Shown one piece after another: positions 8,534 to 17,629 of a stretch of DNA of 64,000 nucleotides (position 1 is the stretch's first letter; the number at the start of each line of letters is the position of its first letter). Source of the stretch: an uncultured Bacilli bacterium (GTDB taxonomy: Bacteria > Bacillota_I > Bacilli_A > RF39 > UBA660); contig CANRAH010000006.1 in assembly GCA_947628565.1 (NCBI GenBank), positions 1 to 64,000 on the forward strand, read 5' to 3'. A model generated the notes under the pieces. It did not search any database and was not told where the DNA came from. It saw only the letters and a list, made by a program, of their open reading frames with translations. The translations under genes were made by a program, and so were the position numbers.

Positions 8534-10027
8534 ATGAAATTAAATAAAAATTTACAAAAATACATTGAGGAAAATATTTTTCCTAGCTATAAAAAGAATG
8601 ATTTAGGTCACAATTTAGATCATATTAAATATGTTATTGATAGAAGTTTAAAATTTGCTCATGAAGTTAATGATATTAATTACGATATGGTCTATACAAT
8701 AGCTGCTTATCATGATATAGGACATTTTATTGATGCCAAAAATCATGAAAAAGTATCTGCTGAAATGCTACTTGCTGATGAAAATTTAAAAAAGTTTTTT
8801 ACTGAAGACCAAATAAGAACCATGGCAGAAGCAGTTTATGACCATAGAGCAAGTATGGAAGGTAATCCTAGAAGTATTTATGGAAAAATTGTTTCTTCAG
8901 CCGATAGAAATACACTAATAGAAGTTCCATTAAAAAGAGCATACGCTTATAGAATTAAACATAATCCTAACTATACGCTTGATCAAATAATTGAAGAATC
9001 AAGGCAACACATAATTAACAAATTTGGTAAACAGGGATACGCAACTAAAAAAATGTATTTTGAAGATTTAGATTATAAAAAATTTTTAGAAGATATTTCA
9101 ATTTTAGCAGAAAATAAAGAGGAATTTAAAAAGAAATATTGTGAAGTTAATAATTTAAATAACAAATCAAAATTAACTTTTGATGAAATAAAAAGAAATA
9201 ATCCAAATATGTCATTAGATGAAATATTATATATGGTATATGACAAAGTAAAAGACGATTATAACAAACCATTTGATGTATTAAGAAATATGATACTAAA
9301 AGCAAATAACATTGATGAATTAGAATATTATACTAAAAACGTTAGACAAGATTTAATGGATTATGTTAAAGAACATATATTTCCTGAATACGATAAAAAT
9401 GATGGTGGACATAATATTGCTCACATTTTAGAAGTTATTAGAAGAAGTTTTGCTCTAAATGATACTTTTAAATTAGGCTTAAATGACAATATGATATATG
9501 CCATTGCATCATGCCATGATTGGGGAAAATATGAAGATCATGCAACTCATCATTTAATTGCAGCTAGAAATTTTATGAATGATGAAGGAATGAAACGTTT
9601 TTTTACCGATGAAGAAAGACAAATAATTAAAGAAGCAATTGAAGATCATCGCTCTTCAAAAGAAGATGAACCAAGAAGTATATATGGAAAACTTATTTCA
9701 TCTGCTGATAGAAATACCAGAATAGAAATAGTATTTATTAGAAGTTTCTTCGTTGCTCATGAAAGAATGCCAGAAACTAATATTGAAGAATATTTAGATT
9801 ATACAATTAAAAGATTATCTAAAAAATATGATGAAGAAAACCCAGAAAACATGTTTTTTGAAGACAAAACTTATAAAGTTTTCATTGAAGATATGAGAAA
9901 TTTATTAAAACATGAAAATGAATTTAAAAAAAGGTATTGTGAAGTTAATCATATCACATCAAGACAGCACAAAGTTCAAGATGAACAAGGAGAAATTGCT
10001 TATACTAAAATTTTAAAAAGAAAATAA
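8534..10027 (+). CDS. Tandem HD-domain protein (two HD phosphohydrolase-like domains)
   Basis: A 497-aa cytoplasmic protein built from two copies of the same HD unit, residues ~1-205 and ~275-480. Each copy has an N-terminal GHN...H motif, an HD pair (AAYHDIGH in the first, ASCHDWGK in the second), then DHRAS/DHRSS, PRSIYGK and SSADRNT, and ends with a KYCEVN/RYCEVN motif. HD proteins are metal-dependent phosphohydrolases of nucleotides or cyclic dinucleotides; both copies keep the His and Asp residues and so may both be active. The substrate is unknown. It is monocistronic, with a good ribosome site and a strong terminator. Confidence 0.8.
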   Translation: MKLNKNLQKYIEENIFPSYKKNDLGHNLDHIKYVIDRSLKFAHEVNDINYDMVYTIAAYHDIGHFIDAKNHEKVSAEMLLADENLKKFFTEDQIRTMAEAVYDHRASMEGNPRSIYGKIVSSADRNTLIEVPLKRAYAYRIKHNPNYTLDQIIEESRQHIINKFGKQGYATKKMYFEDLDYKKFLEDISILAENKEEFKKKYCEVNNLNNKSKLTFDEIKRNNPNMSLDEILYMVYDKVKDDYNKPFDVLRNMILKANNIDELEYYTKNVRQDLMDYVKEHIFPEYDKNDGGHNIAHILEVIRRSFALNDTFKLGLNDNMIYAIASCHDWGKYEDHATHHLIAARNFMNDEGMKRFFTDEERQIIKEAIEDHRSSKEDEPRSIYGKLISSADRNTRIEIVFIRSFFVAHERMPETNIEEYLDYTIKRLSKKYDEENPENMFFEDKTYKVFIEDMRNLLKHENEFKKRYCEVNHITSRQHKVQDEQGEIAYTKILKRK

Positions 10028-10045
10028 TTGTAAAGACAATCTATT

Positions 10046-10080
10046 AAAGCCTAGTACTTAAAATTGCTAGGCTTTTTTTA
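10046..10080 (+). terminator. Terminator of the HD-domain gene
   Basis: AAAGCCTAG (10046-10054) pairs with CTAGGCTTT (10067-10075) and is followed by a run of seven T. Confidence 0.9.
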
Positions 10081-10083
10081 TAC

Positions 10084-10108
10084 AAAAAACACTAACATTT
10101 CTGTTAGT
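10084..10108 (-). terminator. Terminator facing the small membrane-protein gene
   Basis: ACTAACA (10091-10097) pairs with TGTTAGT (10102-10108) around TTTC; on the minus strand it is followed by GTTTTTTG. It could end transcription from the gene at 10.25-10.7 kb. Confidence 0.7.
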
Positions 10109-10250
10109 ATTTATTACTTTCAAAATAAATTAGTTCGAGTTTTCTATCATATTGAAGTGAGTGAGAAAGTTATTTCAAACTTTTTTTCATTAATTAGGAA
10201 CTAATACTACATATTCTCTAACAATACTTGTAATTTACAAAAGATAATTA

Positions 10251-10700
10251 TTAATTATTTCTCGGTTTAGAATTTAAAAACTTAATTAATCTTACAAATA
10301 GCCATATTACTAATATTATTACTGGTAAAAGTGCATATTCAAGTCCAATAATAAAATACTCTATACCAAACAAAAAGCAAGCCCATTCAGATCCCATACA
10401 CTGATGAAATACATTTAAATCTATTAAATTTAAAAATAAACATCCTAATACTAAATTAGAAATTACTAATAATATTACGTTAACTATGTTATACAAATAA
10501 CGATTCACTTTTTCATCTAATTTTTTATAAGTTTTAATATACATAATCAAACATAAAATACTTACGACAACTGAGAATATAAGAGAACCTTCTGCACCTA
10601 TATAATCAAACAAAAATGTCTCTTCAATCAATAAAATTGGTACCCATAATATTAATAAACTTTTCAACAACAATGATATTATATAAATTAATTTTTTCAC
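10251..10700 (-). CDS. Hypothetical four-helix membrane protein
   Basis: A 149-aa very hydrophobic protein with about four predicted membrane helices (around residues 8-25, 36-53, 70-92 and 110-138) and a short basic C-terminal tail. I do not recognise a family. It stands alone between two terminators, with a ribosome site (GAGGTGAAATT) just before ATG. Its neighbours, an HD-domain gene and a toxin-like peptide, give no functional clue. Confidence 0.55.
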   Translation of the reverse strand: MKKLIYIISLLLKSLLILWVPILLIEETFLFDYIGAEGSLIFSVVVSILCLIMYIKTYKKLDEKVNRYLYNIVNVILLVISNLVLGCLFLNLIDLNVFHQCMGSEWACFLFGIEYFIIGLEYALLPVIILVIWLFVRLIKFLNSKPRNN

Positions 10701-10785
10701 AATTTCACCTCACTTTGAAATAACAATTTGTGTTACTAATATTATATCAATTATTGTCCTTTTTTTAAATATAACTTAAACAAAA

Positions 10786-10822
10786 AGACAAAGATTTTCA
10801 AAATCGTCATCTTTGCCTTTTT
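10786..10822. terminator. Bidirectional hairpin terminator
   Basis: CAAAGAT (10789-10795) pairs with ATCTTTG (10809-10815); T-rich runs flank both sides. It lies between the small membrane-protein gene and the toxin-like locus. Confidence 0.6.
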
Positions 10823-10965
10823 TATTAACTTTGTTTTGAATAATGTCAACATAATTGTCATTTATAACATCCTCTTTATATAAATCATTTATAAAATTTT
10901 CATATTTATATTTGTCTTTTAAAAATTTAATAAATTTTTACCATAAAAATACAGGGAATATAGTT

Positions 10966-11157
10966 GTTGGATGTCTACCTCCAATCCTAAAAAAAGAAGG
11001 TTTGAAAGAAATGAAAAAACGAGAATACTTTATTTGCGTTCTTCGTCTCATCTCTCTCATTTTACTACTCCTAATCATTTTGATTATAGTAATAAAGAGT
11101 GACATCTAATTTTTAAAATTAAATGTCAAACCAAACAAATTTGGGTAGACATTCAAC
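10966..11157 (+). other. Long-range RNA pairing around the toxin-like peptide gene
   Basis: GTTGGATGTCTACC (10966-10979), just upstream of the ribosome site, can pair over all 14 positions (one G-U) with GGTAGACATTCAAC (11144-11157) downstream of the stop codon. The downstream arm also forms half of the terminator stem, so two exclusive folds are possible. Such 5'-3' long-distance pairing is a known feature of type I toxin mRNAs, where it blocks translation of the full-length transcript. Confidence 0.55.
11011..11109 (+). CDS. 32-aa hydrophobic peptide, candidate type I toxin
   Basis: A 32-codon frame: MKKREYF, a membrane helix rich in Leu/Ile (residues 8-28), then KSDI. A charged N-terminus, single helix and short polar tail are typical of membrane-acting type I toxins. 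The ribosome site AGAAGG lies 10 bases upstream. The frame is enclosed by long-range complementary segments, followed by a near-perfect hairpin (11100-11128) and a terminator. Exact family membership (Fst, TxpA, BsrG) is not evident. Alternatively it is a regulatory leader peptide. An antisense RNA is expected but was not located with certainty. Confidence 0.5.
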   Translation: MKKREYFICVLRLISLILLLLIILIIVIKSDI

Positions 11158-11184
11158 ATGCTAAAACTGAATGTTCCCTTTTTT
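11149..11184 (+). terminator. Terminator of the toxin-like transcript
   Basis: ACATTCA (11149-11155) pairs with TGAATGT (11168-11174) and is followed by CCC and six T. The left arm overlaps the long-range pairing segment. Confidence 0.75.
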
Positions 11185-11252
11185 ATTTTATGTAAATTCC
11201 CTTGCTAAATACATAACATAAAATTAGTATTTATGCAAATTATAAACAATAT

Positions 11253-11326
11253 TGGAGGGCCTAGTCGGATTTGAACCAACGATCAGGGAGTTGCAGTCCC
11301 ACGCCTTACCACTTGGCTATAGACCC
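11253..11326 (-). tRNA. tRNA-Cys (GCA)
   Basis: Minus-strand cloverleaf: acceptor GGGTCTA pairs with TAGGCCC, anticodon loop CTGCAAC gives anticodon GCA, T-arm GTTCAAATC, T discriminator and encoded CCA at 11253-11255. The outermost pair of the anticodon stem is a T-T mismatch. Confidence 0.93.
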
Positions 11327-11411
11327 GTTTGTTAATACTTTTATAGTATAACAAAATTATATATATTTTTCAATATATTTTATGCTAAAAATTAATTTAA
11401 TTGACTAAAAA

Positions 11412-12137
11412 CTATTCAATAAGACTACTATCACCTGTTTTATAATTTATATTTATTCCATCTTGTACATTATATATAAATACATTAAATGAAATTCCCT
11501 TTCCATTATCTTCTATTGATAATGCTTCCATTTGTACACCACTAGCAATTAAATTGCCACCTTCATATATAGGAGTAACTCTATATAATACATGATTTGA
11601 AGTTTCTTTTATATATGATGCAACTTTATTTTCAAAATCTAGCATTGCACCTGTATTCATTTGTCTAGTACAAGTAATTAAATTTTTTTCATTTGCATTT
11701 TCACCAGTAAGTTGATATCCAATTAAATGACATCTATTATATAAATATTTACCATCTACTATATCATATTTAACAGTGTGCCATCCACTAGGCTTAATCA
11801 TACCAATAGAACCTCTTTCTTCTGTTGGCATTAAGTCTATCCCTATATTAGCTATAGCAACTCCACATCTTTTTAATATGTCTAAATTGCTATATTCTTC
11901 AAATGATGTTGTATTTAATTCTATATCATCAAAATTTGGTTTATTATCATTTATATAAATATAATCATCGCCACTATACTCAGGTATCTCATCTATGTCA
12001 TATGATTTATAAGGTATAACATCAAGCGCATATGATACTATTTCATCTTTATAACAACCTAATATAGTTGCTACAATTAATACAATAATTGCAATAATTA
12101 AATTTAACCCTTCATTTTTCTTTTTTAATTTTCTCAT
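11412..12137 (-). CDS. Membrane-anchored or secreted DNA/RNA non-specific endonuclease (NucA/EndA-like)
   Basis: A 241-aa protein with an N-terminal membrane helix (residues 12-29) and an extracytoplasmic nuclease domain. The core YNRCHLIGYQLTGEN matches the DRGH-type motif of bacterial non-specific endonucleases, with His137 as the likely general base and Asn residues in ENANEKNLIT as metal ligands; RQMN follows as in streptococcal DNases. The usual Gly before the His is Cys. It probably degrades extracellular DNA for nutrition or competition. It appears monocistronic. Confidence 0.8.
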   Translation of the reverse strand: MRKLKKKNEGLNLIIAIIVLIVATILGCYKDEIVSYALDVIPYKSYDIDEIPEYSGDDYIYINDNKPNFDDIELNTTSFEEYSNLDILKRCGVAIANIGIDLMPTEERGSIGMIKPSGWHTVKYDIVDGKYLYNRCHLIGYQLTGENANEKNLITCTRQMNTGAMLDFENKVASYIKETSNHVLYRVTPIYEGGNLIASGVQMEALSIEDNGKGISFNVFIYNVQDGININYKTGDSSLIE

Positions 12138-12181
12138 AACTCACCTTTAAAATTATTATAAAAATAAGTAAAAAGAGAAAC

Positions 12182-12727
12182 TTAAATATATAGAGCCTCT
12201 CTTCTTTGTTTTGCAAAAGTTTTTTCACTTAAGTTAAATAATATTACCTCATGATGCTCCAAAGATTTTGGTACATCTATAACTCTTTGGTTACTTGAAC
12301 CTCTAAATTCTAAGTCCATACTTTTTTTATCAATTTCAAATCTTCCATCAACAAGAACATCAATATTACTAAGAAAGTCTAAAACATCACTATTTCCTTT
12401 TTCCAATAACTCTTCAAATGTAAATCCCGTATAAGCCCAAACGTCAAATCCTAATTCGTGTGATTTTTTTGCTAGTATAGCACATGGTTTAGCTTGAAAC
12501 ATAGGATCTCCACCAGAAAATGTAATACCATCTTGTCCATTTAACTCTTCAAGTCGCTCTATTATATCTTCCACTTCTACGAGTTCTCCACCGTTAAAAT
12601 CATGTGTTTTAGGATTATGGCAATAAGGACAATTATGAGAACAACCTTGAGTCCAAATAACTGTCCTAATACCCTTCCCATCAACTATACTATCTTCTTG
12701 TAAATCTGCTGCAAGTCTTATTTGCAT
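12182..12727 (-). CDS. nrdG: Anaerobic ribonucleotide reductase activating protein NrdG
   Basis: A 181-aa radical SAM enzyme that installs the glycyl radical on NrdD. The cluster motif CSHNCPYC (Cys29, Cys33, Cys36) binds the 4Fe-4S cluster, and FSGGDP follows at about residue 96 for SAM binding. It is the last gene of the nrdD operon; its ATG overlaps the stop of the preceding small gene as TAATG, so translation is coupled. Confidence 0.95.
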   Translation of the reverse strand: MQIRLAADLQEDSIVDGKGIRTVIWTQGCSHNCPYCHNPKTHDFNGGELVEVEDIIERLEELNGQDGITFSGGDPMFQAKPCAILAKKSHELGFDVWAYTGFTFEELLEKGNSDVLDFLSNIDVLVDGRFEIDKKSMDLEFRGSSNQRVIDVPKSLEHHEVILFNLSEKTFAKQRREALYI

Positions 12728-12978
12728 TATTTATCACATTTTTCACAAGCCTTAACATCTTTTGCATCAGTTTGTTTTGCACGGCCTTTTTCTTCTGTAC
12801 GTTTAGCGCTAGCATCACCATTTTCACAAGCCATAACGTCTTTTACACCAGTATGTTTTACACGATCTTTTTCTTCTGCACGTTTAGCATTATTAAATCT
12901 GCTAACATCTCCACTCAAATATCCTGTAACTCTTCTAATTCTTTCGAATTTTTCTCCTTCACCAACTAATTTTTCCAT
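12727..12978 (-). CDS. Small NrdD-like accessory protein with a tandem internal repeat
   Basis: An 83-aa protein between nrdD and nrdG. The N-terminal half (EKFERIRRVTGYL, RFNNAKRAEEKDRVKH) matches the short 'anaerobic ribonucleoside-triphosphate reductase' proteins often found beside nrdD/nrdG. The C-terminal half is a ~26-residue tandem duplication: NAKRAEEKDRVKHTGVKDV..ACENGD is followed by AKRTEEKGRAKQTDAKDV.ACEKCDK. The second unit ends in Cys-X-X-Cys. Ribosome site AAGGAGG. It may assist NrdD assembly; its role is not known to me. Confidence 0.75.
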   Translation of the reverse strand: MEKLVGEGEKFERIRRVTGYLSGDVSRFNNAKRAEEKDRVKHTGVKDVMACENGDASAKRTEEKGRAKQTDAKDVKACEKCDK

Positions 12979-12993
12979 ATGAAATCCTCCTTC

Positions 12994-15294
12994 TTAACAT
13001 CCACATTGAAAATTTTTAACTTCTTCTAGCGGTACAGCTTCAAATTCTTTACGTCCACATCCTGGACACACATCTCCAATTACCCCAACATATCCACAAA
13101 CTGGATCTCTATCTACTGGATGGTTAATAGCACCATATCCAATTCCAAGATCTTTCATCATTCTAATTACACTTTCAAATGCATCTACATTCATAGCAGT
13201 ATTACCATCAAATTCAATATATGAAATATGTCCACCATTAGTAAGTGCATGATATGGAGCTTCAGTTTCAAGTTTATGTTTTATAGATGTATTATAATAT
13301 ACTGGAACATGGAATGAATTTGTATAATATTCCCTATCAGTGATACCTTTTATTTTTCCATAGATTGCTCTATCTATGTTTACAAATCTCCCTGACAAAC
13401 CTTCAGCTGGAGTTGCAATAAGCGTAAAGTTAAGATTATATTCTTTTGCAAATTCATCAGCCTTTTTTCTCATAAAGCCAATTATCTCAAGGCCTAATTT
13501 TTGTGCTTTATCTGATTCACCATGGTGTTCGCCTATTAATGCTTTAAGCGTTTCAGCAAGACCTATAAATCCTATAGTCAAACTTCCATGTTTTAATATT
13601 TTTCTCATTCTATCTGTTGGTTTCAATTTTTCACCATCAGTCCAAACACCTTGCTGTATTAAAAATGGGAAATTATAGCATCTTTTATTGCACTGTATTT
13701 CAAATCTTTCTAAAAGTTGATCTCTTACTAATTCCATAGTATCTGATAATTCTTTATAGAATCCTTCCATATCAGCTTTATCTCTTTCTTTAAGACAAAT
13801 ACCATGTTTTATTCCTAATCTAGGTAGATTAATAGATGTAAATGATAAGTTACCTCTTCCACCAGTTGTTTGATTATTTGGATCTGTTATATCACTCATA
13901 ACACGAGTTCTACATCCCATATATCCAACTTCTGTTCTATAATCACCTGGTTTATAAAATTCTAAGTTAAATGGTGCATCCAAAAATGAAAAGTTAGGGA
14001 ATAATCTTTTAGCTGATACTTCACAAGCACGTCTAAATATATCATAATTTGGATCTGTAATATTATAATTTACTCCCTCTTTTACTTTAAAGATGGAAAC
14101 TGGAAATATTGGTGTTTCACCCCTACCTAATCCAGCATTAGTAGCTTCCAAAAAGTTTAATGATACCATTCTTCCTTCAGGAGATATATCAGTTCCAAAA
14201 TTTATAGAAGAAAATGGTACTTGAGCTCCAGCTCTTGAATGCATTGTATTTAAATTATGTACAAATGCTTCCATAGCTTGATATGTAAGTCTATCTGTTT
14301 TAGCTAAAGCCTTTTCATAAGCCTTTTCAAATAATCTTTTTATTTCATCTGATTCTTTATAAATAGGTTCAAATATCTCTATTCCAAACTTAATACTCTC
14401 AAGTTTATCAATTTCTCTTGAAATCCTATCCATACTTATATGTGAAAGTAATCCTTCTAAATCTAGATAATCGCTTACTTGTTGTTTAAATTGTTTTTTA
14501 AATGTCATAAGTACACCAGGTGCCATAAAATAATCGAATGCTGGAATACTTTGTCCTCCGTGTTGATCATTTTGATTTGCTTGTATTGCAATAGCTGCAA
14601 GTGCACTAAAAGATGAAATATCTTTAGGAGGTCTTAAATATCCATGCCCTGTTGAAAATCCTCTTTTAAATAATTTATCAAGTTCTATTTGCATACAAGT
14701 AGTAGTTCCCATTGGAAGGAAATCCATATCATGTATATGAATATCTCCATCATCATGAGCATCTGCAAATCTTTTTTTCATCAAATATGATTTAGCAAAT
14801 TCTTTTGATACAGTAGATCCATATTGAAGCATAGTTCCCATGGCTGTATCTCCATCAACATTTGCATTTTCTCTTTTTGTATCATCTTCATTTGCTGATT
14901 TAAGTCCTAATCCTTCAATTGTTTTTAAAAATTTATGAAGACGTTTATCATCTTTAAACATCTCTCTTGATTGTTCTCTTCTATCTCTATATTCAGCGAA
15001 AGAATTATGAACTTCTTCGTAACCTTTTTTTAGTAAAGATTCCTCAATTAAATCTTGAATTTCCTCTATTTTTATTTTTTCTTTATATTTCTTTTCTATA
15101 TTTTTAATTACATCGTTATAAACTTTTGTAATATCATTTGATGTATACTTTCCAACGCCTGTTTCATCATCTATTTCATTAACACTATCAAAACCTTTTT
15201 TTATTGCAAGCGCAATTTTAGTACCATCAAAATCAACTTTTTTACCATTTCTTTTAATAACAACTAAATCAATTTTATCCTCTACATCTGTCAT
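12994..15294 (-). CDS. nrdD: Anaerobic (class III) ribonucleoside-triphosphate reductase NrdD
   Basis: A 766-aa glycyl-radical enzyme making deoxynucleotides without oxygen. An ATP-cone regulatory domain fills the first ~100 residues (VVIKRNGKKVDFD), followed by the ten-stranded barrel (GGRGNLSFTSINLPRLG) and the C-terminal radical loop VCGYV (Gly near residue 734) with the zinc-binding CPGCGR. The start is placed at 15294 because AGGAG lies 8 bases upstream; an upstream in-frame ATG at 15333 has no ribosome site. It heads the nrdD - small gene - nrdG operon. Points to an anaerobic lifestyle. Confidence 0.95.
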   Translation of the reverse strand: MTDVEDKIDLVVIKRNGKKVDFDGTKIALAIKKGFDSVNEIDDETGVGKYTSNDITKVYNDVIKNIEKKYKEKIKIEEIQDLIEESLLKKGYEEVHNSFAEYRDRREQSREMFKDDKRLHKFLKTIEGLGLKSANEDDTKRENANVDGDTAMGTMLQYGSTVSKEFAKSYLMKKRFADAHDDGDIHIHDMDFLPMGTTTCMQIELDKLFKRGFSTGHGYLRPPKDISSFSALAAIAIQANQNDQHGGQSIPAFDYFMAPGVLMTFKKQFKQQVSDYLDLEGLLSHISMDRISREIDKLESIKFGIEIFEPIYKESDEIKRLFEKAYEKALAKTDRLTYQAMEAFVHNLNTMHSRAGAQVPFSSINFGTDISPEGRMVSLNFLEATNAGLGRGETPIFPVSIFKVKEGVNYNITDPNYDIFRRACEVSAKRLFPNFSFLDAPFNLEFYKPGDYRTEVGYMGCRTRVMSDITDPNNQTTGGRGNLSFTSINLPRLGIKHGICLKERDKADMEGFYKELSDTMELVRDQLLERFEIQCNKRCYNFPFLIQQGVWTDGEKLKPTDRMRKILKHGSLTIGFIGLAETLKALIGEHHGESDKAQKLGLEIIGFMRKKADEFAKEYNLNFTLIATPAEGLSGRFVNIDRAIYGKIKGITDREYYTNSFHVPVYYNTSIKHKLETEAPYHALTNGGHISYIEFDGNTAMNVDAFESVIRMMKDLGIGYGAINHPVDRDPVCGYVGVIGDVCPGCGRKEFEAVPLEEVKNFQCGC

Positions 15295-15423
15295 AAATAT
15301 ACTCCTATCTTTATTACACCTTAAGTATATCATTGTAATTTTTTACAGTCAATACTTTTTTCATTTTTTTCAAAAAAAGTATATTTTGATTTTTTAATTT
15401 TTTTACTTTTTTTAAAATTAAAA

Positions 15424-15454
15424 ATGCAAAAAAGCTTGTTTTTCAACAAACCTT
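15424..15454 (-). terminator. Terminator of the two-component operon
   Basis: On the minus strand AAGGTTTGTT (from 15454-15445) pairs with AACAAGCTTT (15440-15431), with two wobbles, around GAAA; a T run follows. It lies about 90 bases after the kinase stop. Confidence 0.65.
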
Positions 15455-15543
15455 GCAAATGTAAAATGATAAAAAATTAAATTTTATCAAAAATCGTTTT
15501 TTTATTTTTCTTTATTTTTCAAAAAAATCAATATTAGAATATT

Positions 15544-16923
15544 TCATTTTTTTATCTCAAAATAAAATGTTGTACCTTCATTTTTTTTACTTTCAACTCC
15601 ATATTTAAAATTATGCAACATCAATACATTTTTTACTATAGAAAGTCCAAGCCCAGTACCATAAGTAACTCTTTTATAATTTTTATCAACTTTATAATAT
15701 TTATCCCATATATATTTTATATCTTCTTTATCTATGCCATTACCAGTATCTTTTACTTCTACTCTAAATACATCTCCTAAATCTTTTAAATTTACATAAA
15801 CAGTTTTATCATCACCAGTATAGTTTATCGCATTATTTATTAAATTATACATAACTTGTTCTACTTTTTTCTTATCAGCTTTTATATTTGCATCAATACC
15901 ATTATAAATTATTTTCAAATTATCTTTTAAGCACAATACATTAAAACTTTCTATTATAGCTTTAATCATATCATTTATATTAAATTCAGTTATCTCAAGT
16001 TTTATAGCTTTAGATTGCATTTTAGACAAATCAAGTATATCTTCAACAAGCAAATTTAATCTATCCACTTCATTTATTATAGTGCCTAAATTTTTATCTC
16101 TTTTTTCTTTATTTTTATATGTTAAATCTTTAACCATTTCAGCATTTGCTTTGATAAGAGTAAGTGGTGTTTTAAGATCATGTGATACATTTGCAAGCAA
16201 ATCACGTCTTAATTCTTCTGTTTTTGACAACTCTTTTGTCATATTATTCAAAGTATATTCAAGCTTATTAATCTCTATTATGTCTGTACCACTATTAAAC
16301 TCAATATCATAATTTCCTTGTGATAATTCACTCGATGTTTTAGTTATATTTACTATTGGTTTAGATATTTTTTTAGATATCGTATAAGCTATTAAAAATG
16401 CTATTAAAAGTACTACAATAATTATTAATATAAGTTGTTTTTTTAATACATTAACAGTTGAATTAATAGGTTCAAGCGATGTTGTTATAAAAGCATAAAT
16501 ATCATCATCTATTTTAACACCATATATCAATGTCTTATTTTTTACCTTAGGATTAGTTAATCTATATGTTATAGAAGATTTACCACTTCTCATAAATTCT
16601 AGTTTATAATTATTAATTTCAACACTATTATTTACAAGACAACCTCTTGAAATACTGTCTGTAGAATATGTGATACCATTATTTTCAGTTATTTCAATGC
16701 ATACATCTTTTTTATATGCCAATATATCTAAGACATCGTTATAATCCCCTTCTTTATAAGATTTTAAAACAATATCTGCAACATCCTTTATTTCTCCTTT
16801 TTTACTCCATTCATAATATACGTCTAAAGAAAGTATCTGAAAAAACCAAATTCCACCTAATATTACTAATGTAAATATTGATAAGTACAAAAAGATTCTA
16901 TTATTTAAACTACTTTTCTTCAT
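15544..16923 (-). CDS. Sensor histidine kinase of an OmpR-type two-component system
   Basis: A 459-aa membrane kinase. Helices at about residues 9-27 and 158-183 flank a ~130-residue extracellular sensor, followed by HAMP, a dimerisation/phosphoacceptor helix with VSHDLKTPLT (His near 250), and a C-terminal ATPase with the N-box NLINNAINYT, DTGNGI and GTGLGLSI. It phosphorylates the response regulator encoded just upstream, whose 3' end overlaps this start by 14 bases. The signal is unknown. Confidence 0.92.
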   Translation of the reverse strand: MKKSSLNNRIFLYLSIFTLVILGGIWFFQILSLDVYYEWSKKGEIKDVADIVLKSYKEGDYNDVLDILAYKKDVCIEITENNGITYSTDSISRGCLVNNSVEINNYKLEFMRSGKSSITYRLTNPKVKNKTLIYGVKIDDDIYAFITTSLEPINSTVNVLKKQLILIIIVVLLIAFLIAYTISKKISKPIVNITKTSSELSQGNYDIEFNSGTDIIEINKLEYTLNNMTKELSKTEELRRDLLANVSHDLKTPLTLIKANAEMVKDLTYKNKEKRDKNLGTIINEVDRLNLLVEDILDLSKMQSKAIKLEITEFNINDMIKAIIESFNVLCLKDNLKIIYNGIDANIKADKKKVEQVMYNLINNAINYTGDDKTVYVNLKDLGDVFRVEVKDTGNGIDKEDIKYIWDKYYKVDKNYKRVTYGTGLGLSIVKNVLMLHNFKYGVESKKNEGTTFYFEIKK

Positions 16924-17572
16924 ATTTGTAACCCATACCTCTTACAGTGGTTATCAATTTTCTATATTTACCCAATGAATTTCTAAGCATCTTAATATGA
17001 GTATCAATAGTTCTATCATCACCAAAAAAATCATATCCCCATATTTTACTTAACAAAGTCTCCCTTGATAAAGCTATTCCTTTATTTTGTATAAAATATG
17101 TAAGAAGTTCATACTCTTTAGGAGTTATTTTAATTTCTTTGGAATCTATAAACACACTATGACCTAAATAATCTACTTTCAATGTTTTATAAATATATTC
17201 ATCTTTATTTACCTTACCTCTATTAGCTACTACTTTAATTCTAGCAATTAATTCTTTAGGACTAAATGGTTTTGTAACATAATCATCTACTCCCATATTA
17301 AAACTTTGAAGTTTATCCATTTCATCAGCTCGCGCGGATAACATTATAACAGGTATATCATATAATTCATTTATTTTTTCTAAAGTCGTATAACCATCCA
17401 TTTTAGGCATCATTATATCTAAAATAATAATATCTATATCTTTATTTAATTTAAGGATATTTAAAGCCTCTATTCCATTACTAGCTTCTAAAGTCTCATA
17501 ATCTTCGTTTATACAATATTCCTTTATAACATCCCTTATTCCTGCTTCATCATCTACAATTAATACTCTCAT
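16910..17572 (-). CDS. OmpR/PhoB-family response regulator
   Basis: A 220-aa transcription factor with an N-terminal receiver (acidic pair at residues 7-9, phospho-acceptor Asp52 in ILDIMMPKMDG, and Lys in VTKPFSP) and a C-terminal winged helix (ITPKEYELL, DDRTIDTHI, VRGMGYKYE). ATG at 17572 is chosen over a GTG two codons upstream because that GTG falls within the AGGAGGTG ribosome site. It forms an operon with the histidine kinase. Confidence 0.93.
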   Translation of the reverse strand: MRVLIVDDEAGIRDVIKEYCINEDYETLEASNGIEALNILKLNKDIDIIILDIMMPKMDGYTTLEKINELYDIPVIMLSARADEMDKLQSFNMGVDDYVTKPFSPKELIARIKVVANRGKVNKDEYIYKTLKVDYLGHSVFIDSKEIKITPKEYELLTYFIQNKGIALSRETLLSKIWGYDFFGDDRTIDTHIKMLRNSLGKYRKLITTVRGMGYKYEEK

Positions 17573-17629
17573 AAGCACCTCCTAATTTAATTATACATCT
17601 ATTTGTGTACTTTAAATGAAAAAAATCGA

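Noticed and set aside
10783-10945. Minus-strand open stretch (~52 codons, ...KDKYKYENFINDLYKED...)
   Set aside because: It looks protein-like but has no start codon or ribosome site and ends in the hairpin at 10786; at most a gene remnant.
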